Assembly (NCBI RefSeq): GCF_003205875.1
Contig: NZ_PUBZ01000119.1
Span: 1-36,940 of the forward strand
Length of the DNA stretch: 36,940 nt
Origin: Herpetosiphon llansteffanensis
GTDB taxonomy: Bacteria; Chloroflexota; Chloroflexia; Chloroflexales; Herpetosiphonaceae
Direction of reading: 5' to 3'
Positions 7,589 through 16,089 of the stretch are shown piece after piece. The notes beneath the pieces are model-generated. The model saw only the letters and a list, made by a program, of their open reading frames with translations, was not told the origin of the DNA and searched no databases. Both the position numbers and the translations under genes were made by a program. Positions within the stretch are counted from its first letter, which is position 1. Every line of letters begins with the position of its first letter.

Positions 7589-8436
7589 TAGTGACCTCCT
7601 TCTTGCCATGCAGCCATGCGTTGGCCAAGCAAACTAAATAAGCGATCGAGGCACAAACCTGTGATGCCAATGATCAAAATTGCACTCATTACCCGTTCCA
7701 ACGAGAGCGCATTCCACGAATCCCACACAAAGAAGCCTAAGCCCGTGCCGCCAGCCAACATTTCACCTGCAACAATCACCATCCAAGCAATGCCCATCGA
7801 AAGCCGCATGCCCGTCAAGATTGCTGGAAACGCTGCGGGTAATAGCACTTTGCTGACATAGCGCCAGCGGCTAAATCGAAACACTTTGGAAACAGCTTTG
7901 AGATCGGCGGGAATGTTTTGCACGCCCATGGTGGTATTGACCAAGGTTGGCCAGAGCGAGGTAATGACAATTGCAAAAACCACTGCTTTGGGTGCATTGT
8001 GAAGCACCGCTAAACCTAATGGATACCAGGCCAGCGGCGAGACAGGCCGCAAAATTTCAATCACTGGGGCGAGCATTTTCCGCAGCGGAGCACTACTACC
8101 AAGAAGCATGCCAAGCGGAATCGCAATCGCGATGCCAATTCCCCAGCCAGTAAACACCCGTCCCAACGAAGCCAAGAGCTGAATGCCAATGCCTTTGTCG
8201 TTCGGGCCGTTATCATAGAACGGGTCGCTCAATAGCTCGCCCAAGGTGCTGGCAGTAGCGAACGGTGTTGGCAACGCGCCAGCAGAAATCCATGCTGCAA
8301 CTTGCCATAAGCCTATCAAAATGAGCATGCCGATAACGATTGGGCTAAGCGTTTGCCAGATTATTTTGAGCCAATAGCGCATGCTGGTCAGAGCTGAATG
8401 CTCACGTCGTGGAATAACGTCGATCATCTGGGCCAT
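7588..8436 (-). CDS. nrtB: nitrate ABC transporter permease
   Basis: The 282-residue protein has about six membrane helices and the binding-protein-dependent permease signature near VLLPAAFPAILTGMRLSMGIAWMVIVAGEMLAG, whose EAA-type loop contacts the ATPase. The family is that of NrtB, SsuC and TauC, and the neighbouring nitrate reduction genes point to nitrate or nitrite. The ATG at 8436 has AAGGAG eight bases upstream; the longer frame to 8466 has none. It follows nrtA after a 99-base spacer that holds a hairpin and overlaps the ATPase start by one base. Confidence 0.88.
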   Translation of the reverse strand: MAQMIDVIPRREHSALTSMRYWLKIIWQTLSPIVIGMLILIGLWQVAAWISAGALPTPFATASTLGELLSDPFYDNGPNDKGIGIQLLASLGRVFTGWGIGIAIAIPLGMLLGSSAPLRKMLAPVIEILRPVSPLAWYPLGLAVLHNAPKAVVFAIVITSLWPTLVNTTMGVQNIPADLKAVSKVFRFSRWRYVSKVLLPAAFPAILTGMRLSMGIAWMVIVAGEMLAGGTGLGFFVWDSWNALSLERVMSAILIIGITGLCLDRLFSLLGQRMAAWQEGGH

Positions 8437-8481
8437 AAAGATGCTCCTTGTGTGGTTGGCAAGCAAGTGGCAGGTGTGTTG

Positions 8482-8509
8482 GCGACTGAAGCCGTGATTC
8501 TTCAGTCGC
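8482..8509 (-). promoter_or_regulatory. intercistronic hairpin between nrtA and nrtB
   Basis: A perfect 9-bp stem, GCGACTGAA (8482-8490) with TTCAGTCGC (8501-8509), lies about 27 bases after the nrtA stop. No T run follows. Such hairpins often protect the upstream mRNA so that the binding protein is made in excess over the membrane subunits; that role is inferred. Confidence 0.5.
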
Positions 8510-8535
8510 GCAGGTGTGTCGTGATGGCCTGCGGG

Positions 8536-9756
8536 CTAGGATGGGCTTTTGGGGTCGAAGCTGCGTTGATCAAGCGTGACGGTGAATGGCTGTAAATCGT
8601 CGCTCGCCACAGTTAAGCTCATTTCTTTGGCGACTTCAGCGTAGAGATCGCGCAAAATGAGCTTGTCGGCAATGGTGTTGTAGTCGGGGGCACTTGGCAC
8701 AAGCCCAAAGCGCACGTATTGCGCCATAAACCAAATCGCATGGCTGCGTTGTGGCTCGTTGACCGCGCCAGCTTGGTGAAAAACCATGCTTTTGCTTGGC
8801 TCGAATGTGCGTTCGCCGAGGGTTGCACCCAAGTTGTATTGGCCCTTCAAACGGGCTTCGATCACATCTGCTGGAGCATTGACATAGGCTTGGCCGCCGA
8901 TGACCTTGGCTGCTTCAGCACGGTTGTTGAAATCGTCGAGCCATTGCGAAGCCTCAAGAATCGCCTTCATAACGTTTTTCAGCTCAGCGCGGCGTTTTTC
9001 GGCAAAGGCTGGGTTGACGACCAAGGCTTTTTCTGGGTGTCCCGCCCACAAATCTTGGGTTGCCAACACCGTTTCGCCAATGCCTTCTTTGACCGCCACG
9101 CCGTTCCATGGCTCGCCAACGCAGAAGCCATCCATCTCGCCGATGCGCATATTGGCGACCATTTGCGGGGGTGGAATGGTGATGATTTTGACATTATTTT
9201 GATCAACATCAGCAGCGGCGAGCCAGTAGCGCAGCCAAAGATCGTGGGTTCCGCCGGGGAAAGTTGCGGCAAACGTGGCGGGCTTATCAGCGGGGCGTTG
9301 GCTAATGAGCGCTTTAAGTTTGCTCGGGTCGCCATAGCCAACATCTTTGGCCAATGCGCTGCTGAGGGTAATCCCTTGGCCATTTTGGTTCAGCACCATG
9401 GCTATTTTGAGTTCGCTTTCGGCCTTGCCGCCCACGCCCGTGTAGACCGAGAAGGGCATGCCAAACAAACAATGAGCTGCATCAAGGTCGCCAGTCAACA
9501 GCTTATCGCGTACATTGGCCCACGAAGCTTCTTTGACGACCTCAACATTCACGCCATATTTTTTGTAATAGCCCAAGGTGTGGGCCATTACGACTGAAGC
9601 GCAATCGGTCAGCGGAATAAAGCCAATTTTGATTGGGCGCTCGCCTGTTTCGCTGGCTGTTTCGCCACCGCAGGCGGTCAAGAGGCTGGGCGTGGCGATG
9701 GCTGCGCCAAAGGTTGCGGCAGTTTTGAGAAAATCGCGACGGCTGATTTTGGACAT
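8536..9756 (-). CDS. nrtA: nitrate-binding lipoprotein of the ABC importer
   Basis: The 406-residue protein starts with a twin-arginine signal (SRRDFLK, residues 5-11) that ends in a lipobox with C29 (LLTAC), so it is probably a Tat-exported lipoprotein. The mature part resembles the NrtA/CmpA/SsuA binding-protein fold: IKIGFIPLTDCASVVMAH, then GDLDAAHCLFGMPF and MDGFCVGEPWN. The ATG at 9756 has GGAGGAG upstream; the longer frame to 9846 has no such site. It is the first gene of the transport unit and lies downstream of the reductase operon on the same strand. Bicarbonate-binding CmpA is the nearest alternative, but the neighbours favour nitrate. Confidence 0.88.
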   Translation of the reverse strand: MSKISRRDFLKTAATFGAAIATPSLLTACGGETASETGERPIKIGFIPLTDCASVVMAHTLGYYKKYGVNVEVVKEASWANVRDKLLTGDLDAAHCLFGMPFSVYTGVGGKAESELKIAMVLNQNGQGITLSSALAKDVGYGDPSKLKALISQRPADKPATFAATFPGGTHDLWLRYWLAAADVDQNNVKIITIPPPQMVANMRIGEMDGFCVGEPWNGVAVKEGIGETVLATQDLWAGHPEKALVVNPAFAEKRRAELKNVMKAILEASQWLDDFNNRAEAAKVIGGQAYVNAPADVIEARLKGQYNLGATLGERTFEPSKSMVFHQAGAVNEPQRSHAIWFMAQYVRFGLVPSAPDYNTIADKLILRDLYAEVAKEMSLTVASDDLQPFTVTLDQRSFDPKSPS

Positions 9757-9809
9757 TGGAAGCTCCTCCGTGAAACCTGTGGCACACACATCGAACGCTT
9801 GGGAGATCG

Positions 9810-9864
9810 CGATGATTAATGTGACATAATCAATCATCGGTAGCACGATTCACCAACATTGGTG
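9810..9864 (-). promoter_or_regulatory. two dyads upstream of nrtA
   Basis: CGATGATT (9810-9817) and AATCATCG (9832-9839) form an 8-bp inverted repeat with a 14-base spacer that contains ATGTGACAT, itself a small palindrome. A second dyad, CACCAA-CA-TTGGTG, lies at 9851-9864. They sit 55-110 bases before the nrtA start, a usual place for regulator binding. They do not match the NtcA pattern GTA-N8-TAC. No convincing -35/-10 pair was found. Confidence 0.35.
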
Positions 9865-9978
9865 CGACTGCGTGGCGTTGCAGGAGCTATCGCGAAGCGA
9901 ACAGGTTCGGTATCACACCATCAGTGGTGGAAACTGCATTCGTTGCAGGGAGTTGAGCTGCGTTGTTGGCAAGAATAC

Positions 9979-10803
9979 TTAGAGGGTTGGGCGCTTGCTG
10001 GTTATGTGATTGAGAATGCGTTGCACCATCTGACCCATAAACGGTTGCTCAGGCATAATCACAGCGTGAATGCCAACGTTGATGAGGGCTTGGGCGCACG
10101 ATGGGCCAACGGCGGCGACGATTGCTTGTTGCAGTGCGGCAATTAATGCTTGGGCTTGGCCTTGTTGCTCGGCAACCAGCAACAAATGGCGCACCTGAAT
10201 TTGGCTGGTAAAGGTAAAAATATCGATCTGGCCAGCAATCGCTTGCTCGATCAGCGCATACAGTGGGCTGAGGTCTGCTGGCAATTGCCATTCGTAGACG
10301 CTATGTTCGTGGAGCACGGCCCCTCGTTCCATGCAATAATCGGCTAATTTGCGATCGCGCTCGCCGTAGTGCAACAAACCAACGCCACGTTCAGCCAAAT
10401 CAACCTGATCAAGGCTGCTGATCAAATCGTTGATTGTATAGGGCGATGCGGCGCTGATGCTGGGGCGCAATTCATAGCGGCGTAAGACGGCGGTTGGTTT
10501 GGGACCACGGCAAACGAGCGTTGTTTTGGCCAATGCAGCCAGCATGGCTTGCTCAAGCCCCAAATTAGCAGCGCCATCAATTAATTGCTGCGTGCCAACC
10601 CCAGTCAACAAAATCAACAGCTCGATTTGGCCTGCTTCAAGCTGCTGCAAGACTGCTTGAGCAACTGGAGCTGCATCGACGCTGACCTCGCGCAAGGCTG
10701 GGGCATGAATGGGTGTCGCACCATGGCGACTGAGCAAATTGGCTAATTCTGAGGCGCGGCGCGCTTCGAGAATTGCAACTCGTTGACCGTTTAGGCTACT
10801 CAT
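9979..10803 (-). CDS. hemD: uroporphyrinogen-III synthase
   Basis: The 274-residue protein has the HemD layout of two similar alpha/beta lobes: QRVAILEARRASELANLLSR at the start, LLILLTGVGTQQLIDG, VCRGPKPTAVLRRY, then IDIFTFTSQIQVRHLL and VAAVGPSCAQALINVG near the end. HemD cyclises hydroxymethylbilane to uroporphyrinogen III, the branch point to siroheme. It overlaps the nitrate reductase stop by four bases (ATGA), with GGAG seven bases before the ATG. Clustering with nirA suggests it supplies siroheme for nitrite reductase. The response-regulator-like DNA-binding tail found in some actinobacterial relatives is absent. The window has no CysG/CobA methyltransferase, so that step is encoded elsewhere. 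Confidence 0.85.
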   Translation of the reverse strand: MSSLNGQRVAILEARRASELANLLSRHGATPIHAPALREVSVDAAPVAQAVLQQLEAGQIELLILLTGVGTQQLIDGAANLGLEQAMLAALAKTTLVCRGPKPTAVLRRYELRPSISAASPYTINDLISSLDQVDLAERGVGLLHYGERDRKLADYCMERGAVLHEHSVYEWQLPADLSPLYALIEQAIAGQIDIFTFTSQIQVRHLLLVAEQQGQAQALIAALQQAIVAAVGPSCAQALINVGIHAVIMPEQPFMGQMVQRILNHITSKRPTL

Positions 10804-12950
10804 TGGCTGCTCCGTTTGCCAGCGGCCATTGCTGGAACTGTGGCGGCTTCGCCAAATTTGATGTTGATACCTTCGACAATTGGCCGTAATTGAACCGCAC
10901 ATGCCTTGAGTTCTGGTTGCTTGCTGATTGGGTCGGCGGCATTGATGCTCAGCACGTTGGGGTTGCCATCGTCCCAGTGAATTGGCATAAACAAGCAGCC
11001 TGGCATGATTGCTGGATTAATTTGCACCACCGATGTACAACTACCACGCCGCCCAATGACCGCGATTTTCTCGCCGGCACTTACGCCGAGCGTGTTGGCA
11101 TCGTCTGGGTGAATTTCGATAAAGCTGCCATTATGGCGCTGATTGAGTTTGGCCACGTTGGCGGTGCGAGTGCGGGTATGCCATTGCTCCAACACCCTGC
11201 CAGTCGTGAGCCAAAATGGAAATTCGTAGCTTGGCACTTCTGCTGGCTCGACCGGTACCGTTACATGGAAATTGGCGCGACCATTGGCGGTTGCAAAGCG
11301 ACCATCGCTATACAAACGCACCGTGCCAGCATGATCTTCGGCGGGGCATGGCCATTGAATTGGGCCGTTGCGCAGCCGTTCGTAGCTCACGCCGCTCACA
11401 TCAAGCGGATAGCGGCCAGCGGTCAAATTGCGATATTCATCCCAAATCGCTTCTGCATTGGCAAAATTAAGCGCAAAGCCCATGCGTTGGGCCACTGCCT
11501 GCACCAGCCACCAATCGGGCATGGCCTCGCCAGGTGCTGGATAGGCTGGATTCAACAAGGTAATATGGCGATCTGAGGCGGTGAATGTGCCAAGGCTTTC
11601 GGCCCATTGGGCAGCAGGCAAGGCAATATCAGCGTAGGCCAAACATGAGCTTGTATTATACACGTCCTGCACAATCACCAATTCAGCTTTTTCAAGTGCA
11701 GCGCGAATTGTGCTGTTGTTGGGCATCGAGTGCAACGGATTCGTGCCAATAATCCAAATTGCTTTGAGCTTGCCTTCGGCCAATTGGCTGAACATGGTTT
11801 GGGCATCGGGGCCGGGCGTGGCGCTGATGCTGCCAAGTGGAATGCCCCATGCTTGCTCGATTGCCGTGCGATGCTCAGCCACATCAACGCGGCGATAACC
11901 AGGCAATTGATGCGCCAAATAGCCAACTTCGCGGCCACCCATGGCATTTGGCTGACCAGTCAACGAGAACGGGCCACAGCCTGGCTTGCCAATCCGGCCT
12001 GTTGCTAAGTGCATGTTGATGATCGCGGTGGCTTTGGCAACCCCATTGCGGCTTTGATTGACACCCATGCTCCACATGCTCAAGGTGCGTTGGCTCGCAA
12101 CCAAGATTGCGCCAGCAGCTTCAATTTCATCAACGGTTAATCCAGTTGCCAATGCGGTTTGGGCTGGAGTCCACGCGGCGACGGCGGCAGCAATTTCGCT
12201 CCAACCAGTGGTATGTTGGGCAATAAATGCATAATCAACTGCGCCATCGCGAATCAAAATATGTAATAAACCATTGAGTAAGGCGGTGTCGCTGCCGGGC
12301 GCTGCGGCCAAGTGTAAGCTGGCATAACGCGAGGTTTGAGTGCGGCGGGGATCAACCACAATCAATTTTGCGCCATGTTTGCGCACTTGCTGCTCGATGC
12401 GGCGATAGACAATCGGATGGCATTCGGCGGTGTTCGAGCCAACAATCAAGAAGCAATCTGCTTGTTCGATGTCGCTATAGCTACAGGGCGGGCCATCGGT
12501 GCCTAAGGTGCGGGTGTAGGCAGCCACGGCGCTGGCCATACACAGTCGCGAGTTTGCATCCATGGTGTTGGTTCCCAGCAAGCCTTTGCACAGCTTGGTC
12601 ACCAAATAGCTGGTTTCGTTGGTGAGTTGGCCCGAAAGATAAAAGCCAATTGCCTCGTTGCCATGCTCTGCGCGAATTGCATTCAGCCGCTGGGCAGCGT
12701 GATCGAGAGCTTGCTCCAGCCCAACCGATTGCAACGCTGCATGGCGATCGCTGCGCAGTTGGGCATGGGTAAGGCGTGATTCAGGCGTGAGCATTTGCTC
12801 AATTGTTGCCCCTTTGATGCAGAGCTTGCCTTGATTGGCGGGGTGGGCGCTATCGCCAGTGACGCGCACAACCTTGCCAGCGTTGACGGTTAATTCGATG
12901 CCACAGCCAACGCCGCAATAGGGGCATTGTGAACGCACAACGTTCGTCAT
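10800..12950 (-). CDS. narB: assimilatory nitrate reductase, molybdopterin catalytic subunit
   Basis: The 716-residue protein has the N-terminal 4Fe-4S motif C9-x2-C12-x3-C16-x27-C44, then the molybdopterin oxidoreductase core (TSYLVTKLCKGLLGTNTMDANSRLC, FLIVGSNTAECHPI, LIVVDPRRT, LTGQPNAMGGREVGYLAHQLPGYR) and a C-terminal dinucleotide-binding domain (FWLTTGRVLEQWHTRTRT). Length and motifs match cyanobacterial NarB (about 730 residues), which reduces nitrate to nitrite in the cytosol with ferredoxin; the larger NasA with an extra iron-sulfur or flavin tail does not fit. The ATG at 12950 lies four bases after nirA, with GGGGA upstream. It is the fourth gene of the operon. Confidence 0.92.
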   Translation of the reverse strand: MTNVVRSQCPYCGVGCGIELTVNAGKVVRVTGDSAHPANQGKLCIKGATIEQMLTPESRLTHAQLRSDRHAALQSVGLEQALDHAAQRLNAIRAEHGNEAIGFYLSGQLTNETSYLVTKLCKGLLGTNTMDANSRLCMASAVAAYTRTLGTDGPPCSYSDIEQADCFLIVGSNTAECHPIVYRRIEQQVRKHGAKLIVVDPRRTQTSRYASLHLAAAPGSDTALLNGLLHILIRDGAVDYAFIAQHTTGWSEIAAAVAAWTPAQTALATGLTVDEIEAAGAILVASQRTLSMWSMGVNQSRNGVAKATAIINMHLATGRIGKPGCGPFSLTGQPNAMGGREVGYLAHQLPGYRRVDVAEHRTAIEQAWGIPLGSISATPGPDAQTMFSQLAEGKLKAIWIIGTNPLHSMPNNSTIRAALEKAELVIVQDVYNTSSCLAYADIALPAAQWAESLGTFTASDRHITLLNPAYPAPGEAMPDWWLVQAVAQRMGFALNFANAEAIWDEYRNLTAGRYPLDVSGVSYERLRNGPIQWPCPAEDHAGTVRLYSDGRFATANGRANFHVTVPVEPAEVPSYEFPFWLTTGRVLEQWHTRTRTANVAKLNQRHNGSFIEIHPDDANTLGVSAGEKIAVIGRRGSCTSVVQINPAIMPGCLFMPIHWDDGNPNVLSINAADPISKQPELKACAVQLRPIVEGINIKFGEAATVPAMAAGKRSSQ

Positions 12951-12954
12951 GATC

Positions 12955-14433
12955 TTATTCCCCATCCAAAATGGCGAGTTCAGCGGCAATCCGCTCAGCC
13001 AATTGATCAACCGGAATTTTGCGTGCTTTCAGCGTTGCCAGTTGCTGATGATTGCCGCCAACAAAGAGATCAAAGGCATCGACAATGCTGCCATCTTCGA
13101 GTCGCAAACGCTGCGCTTGCAAGCCAATTTCGCCGACGTGGTGCTGGCCGCAGGCGTGCACACAGCCCGATACTTTCAAATCGACCCGTCGTTCGGCGGG
13201 AATCAGCGTGCTCAATTCTTCGGCAACCTGGAGCGATAATTCTTTGGTGTCGCTCAAGGCAAAGTGGCAATAATCGCGGCCAGTGCAGCTGACCAAGCCG
13301 CGCAATGCTCCAGGTGCATGTGGTTGCAGCACTTGCAACAGTGGTTCAGCCAATAAACGTTCGAGACAGGTTTCATGCACATTGGGAATCAAAATGTTTT
13401 GGTCGGGGGTTAAGCGCAACTCGCCAGTGCCATAGGCATCAGCCAAATCGGCAATTTCGGCCATTTGCTGGGCGTTGGTGCGGCCAACTGGCACCAACAA
13501 ACCAACCGTCACAAAGCCTTCGTCTTGTTGTTGATGAATGCCCAAGTGGTCGCCGTTGTGGGCTGCTAGCAACGATTCGCCAGCGCTGAAAAACGGCTGG
13601 CCAAAGCTTTTTTCGACTTCGGCCATAAAGCGCGGCATGCCCCACTCGCGAATCAGCCATTTCAAACGGGCTTCGGTGCGTTTTTCTCGCGAGCCATTAT
13701 CGCGAAACACGCTCAACACAGCGCGACAGAAAGGCAAGGCTTGTTCGGTAGTTAAGAAGATACCTGCATCTTGACCGAGCTGCGGCGTTGTGCCACCCAA
13801 GGCTCCGCCGAGCGCCACATGAAAGCCAAGCACGCGATAGCCATTAATTTCTTTGGCGGCAGGAGTCATGCCAATATCGTTGGCCCGACTATGCGCACAA
13901 TCGTGCGAGCAACCGCTAATCGTAATATTGAATTTGCGTGGCAAATCGCTAAATTCACGGCCAAGCAAGGCCAACGAAACGCTTTGGGTAATCGGCGCAG
14001 CGTTGAAGATTTCGGCGTGGTGCAGGCCAGCCAAGGGGCAGCCCATCACATTGCGATAATTATCAAGCCCGGTTTGTTGCGAGGTTAGGCCAACATTTTG
14101 CAAACGCTGAAAGACTGCGGGCACATCTTCGATCTGCAACCAGCGCAATTGAATATTCTCGCGGGTCGTCAGATCCATGGTGTTGCGGCCAAAATCGCGT
14201 GAGACGCTGACAATTGCGCGCATTTGGCGCGTGCTCAGGATGCCGTTGGGAATCCGCAGCCGTTGCATAAAAAAGCCTGGCGTTTGTTTGCGATGCAGCA
14301 AGCCATACCATTTCAAGCGTTCGATCTCATCTTCGGGAATCGCGTCGAAGCCCAAGCTAGCATAGCGATACAGATCGGGCAGGACATCGAGGCCATTTTT
14401 GAGCTTTTTGATCGTTTCAATTTGAACAGCCAT
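12955..14433 (-). CDS. nirA: ferredoxin-nitrite reductase, siroheme enzyme
   Basis: The 492-residue protein has the duplicated nitrite/sulfite reductase fold. Siroheme and 4Fe-4S ligands are C383, C389, C424 and C428 (SCTGRDYC and SGCVHAC). The first half shows QRLRIPNGILSTRQMRAI and LTTRENIQLRWL, which line the active site. Six-electron reduction of nitrite to ammonium with ferredoxin is expected. Ferredoxin-sulfite reductase is the main alternative, but the gene lies between a nitrate reductase gene and a regulator and the length suits NirA. The ATG at 14433 has GGAGG six bases upstream, and it overlaps the end of the regulator gene by 17 bases. Confidence 0.9.
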   Translation of the reverse strand: MAVQIETIKKLKNGLDVLPDLYRYASLGFDAIPEDEIERLKWYGLLHRKQTPGFFMQRLRIPNGILSTRQMRAIVSVSRDFGRNTMDLTTRENIQLRWLQIEDVPAVFQRLQNVGLTSQQTGLDNYRNVMGCPLAGLHHAEIFNAAPITQSVSLALLGREFSDLPRKFNITISGCSHDCAHSRANDIGMTPAAKEINGYRVLGFHVALGGALGGTTPQLGQDAGIFLTTEQALPFCRAVLSVFRDNGSREKRTEARLKWLIREWGMPRFMAEVEKSFGQPFFSAGESLLAAHNGDHLGIHQQQDEGFVTVGLLVPVGRTNAQQMAEIADLADAYGTGELRLTPDQNILIPNVHETCLERLLAEPLLQVLQPHAPGALRGLVSCTGRDYCHFALSDTKELSLQVAEELSTLIPAERRVDLKVSGCVHACGQHHVGEIGLQAQRLRLEDGSIVDAFDLFVGGNHQQLATLKARKIPVDQLAERIAAELAILDGE

Positions 14434-15352
14434 GAGCATCCTCCATAACAGTATCAAGCATCAAGTCATCGTCGTATTCACGAATTTGGCGCGGCGTGCA
14501 GGCGTATAAACGGCGGAAGGCGGCGCTGAAATGGGCGGCGCTGGCATAACCAAGTTGGCTGGCAATTGTGCCAATTGGCAAATTGGTGCTAGCGAGCAGC
14601 ATATTGGCCTCGCTGAGCCGCAGCATTTGTAAATAGCTGAGTGGGCTAAGCCCGGTACAGGCCAGAAAATCTCGTTGCAGTTGGCGTGGGCTGATGTGCA
14701 AACTTGAAGCCAATTGACTAATGCTTGGTGGCCGTTCGAGATTTTTCATCATCAAGGCTTGGGCTTTTTCGACCGATTGGGCTTGAGTTGGTGCATAGCC
14801 GTGCAGGGTTGTTTGAAAATCGAGCGCACTGAGCAGGGCCAAAAGCGTGGTAGCCGCGTTTTCCAAGGTCGCTGGTGGCGCTTCGCGCAAACCTGCGATG
14901 GTGATTAACTGCCGTGCAGCGTGTAGCGCTGGTGGCGGCACGTAACGCACTGCCAACATGGGCGAACGAGCTGCATCTTTAATCAAATAGCCATGACGTT
15001 GATTGAACTGAGCATGCTGATTGAGAAAATGCTGCCAACCCTCGCTTGTCCAGGTCACGTTGAGCCAATCGGTGGTTGCGCCAGGCAAATAGCGAATCCG
15101 CAAGGGATCTGCTTGTGGGCTGGTGAGCACCAACGAGGTTGGCGCTTGGCAAAAGCTACGCTCGCCATAGCTCACATAGCGCGTGCCACTGAGCGTCAAT
15201 TGCATCGACCAGTTGCGCCAGCGTTCGAGTTGCGGCATGAGTGGCCGTTGGTCGGTAAAGCGCCGATGTTCAATGCTCATGCCGTGGCGGCGAACGAGCG
15301 GCAGCGTTGTCGCCCATTGCAGGTTGTTTCGAAAACGCACCAATCCATTCAT
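14417..15352 (-). CDS. AraC-family transcriptional regulator
   Basis: The 311-residue protein has a C-terminal AraC DNA-binding domain (about 205-300) with two helix-turn-helix units: PSISQLASSLHISPRQLQRDF and LPIGTIASQLGYASAAHFSAAFRRLY, ending at the usual PRQIREY. The first 180 residues look like an AraC-type ligand or dimerisation domain (LVLTSPQADPLRIRYLPG). It is cotranscribed with nirA, narB and hemD and overlaps nirA by 17 bases, so it is the likely pathway regulator. The start has only a weak ribosome site (TAGG), so a slightly different start is possible. Confidence 0.85.
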   Translation of the reverse strand: MNGLVRFRNNLQWATTLPLVRRHGMSIEHRRFTDQRPLMPQLERWRNWSMQLTLSGTRYVSYGERSFCQAPTSLVLTSPQADPLRIRYLPGATTDWLNVTWTSEGWQHFLNQHAQFNQRHGYLIKDAARSPMLAVRYVPPPALHAARQLITIAGLREAPPATLENAATTLLALLSALDFQTTLHGYAPTQAQSVEKAQALMMKNLERPPSISQLASSLHISPRQLQRDFLACTGLSPLSYLQMLRLSEANMLLASTNLPIGTIASQLGYASAAHFSAAFRRLYACTPRQIREYDDDLMLDTVMEDAHGCSN

Positions 15353-15359
15353 GCGCGGC

Positions 15360-15710
15360 CTACACTTCTAAGTAGCCAAGATCAAGGATCAACAGGCCAC
15401 TGCCTTCACCGGCGACACATACGTCAAGCACGGTTCCGGCTGGGTGTTCCTCGACGATGGCGAGCGAGACGTGGATGGCTGAATCAGCGGCGACGGGAAA
15501 ATAGCGTAAAACCTGGCCATTGCGCAAAATTGAAACATTGACGAGGCTGCTAATGGTGCTGCCCGCTCGAAAGTAGAGCATGCCAGTGGTGCGATCGCTT
15601 GGCACGACATAGCGTAAATCAAGCATTTGCGGGTTGAAAAAACCCTTGCCTTCAAATTCGACGATAGTTTGCAGGAGCACTGGAGTGCCCTCACCCATAA
15701 ACATGCCCAT
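15360..15710 (-). CDS. unknown 116-residue protein heading the nitrate operon
   Basis: The small protein is rich in Val, Leu and Gly in an alternating, beta-strand-like pattern (TIVEFEGKGFFNPQMLDLRY, MLYFRAGSTISSLVNVSILR, SGLLILDLGYLEV), suggesting a compact beta-sandwich. It has no signal peptide, membrane segment or Cys cluster (one Cys). AAGGA lies seven bases before the ATG. It ends eight bases before the AraC-type gene, so it is most likely the first cistron of the nitrate unit. No family is recognised, and its role, whether in nitrate metabolism or not, is unknown. Confidence 0.65.
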   Translation of the reverse strand: MGMFMGEGTPVLLQTIVEFEGKGFFNPQMLDLRYVVPSDRTTGMLYFRAGSTISSLVNVSILRNGQVLRYFPVAADSAIHVSLAIVEEHPAGTVLDVCVAGEGSGLLILDLGYLEV

Positions 15711-15952
15711 GACCCCGTCCTTTCGTTGATGTAGAGGATCGACGTTTGGGGGCAGTCATTGCCGAGAACGAGCATCGCTGCTGCCTACGCTCGCATCATC
15801 GAGAGCATGGGCAGGCGAGGTGAGGTATTGGTACAAGGAGTGTAGCAGAGGCTTCGCATATACAATACCACGCTGGGCTATTGGGGCTATCGGGCAATTC
15901 TACCAGTGCTTAACCGCAGCTTTTTGTGCAGGTTGTACAATCCGCTTAGCTA

Positions 15953-15969
15953 GGTACTAGGGGGTACTA
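15953..15969. promoter_or_regulatory. tandem 7-bp direct repeat with 10-bp period
   Basis: GGTACTA occurs at 15953-15959 and again at 15963-15969, exactly one helical turn apart. AraC-type proteins often bind direct repeats on one DNA face. The site is 243 bases upstream of the nitrate operon's first gene and 610 bases upstream of the secreted beta-helix gene. Assignment to either is a guess. Confidence 0.35.
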
Positions 15970-16089
15970 TACAAAAAACGACATTGGTCTGAGTATCGCA
16001 TAATGCCAATTTAGGGCTTAACAAAGCCATAATAATGCACGTAGAGCCACGGTTAAATGGTCAATATTCTTAACCAGCGCACTCGACAA

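Noticed and set aside
8719-9597. 292-residue plus-strand open frame opposite nrtA
   Set aside because: It mirrors the nrtA coding frame; nrtA has the Tat signal, lipobox and family motifs.
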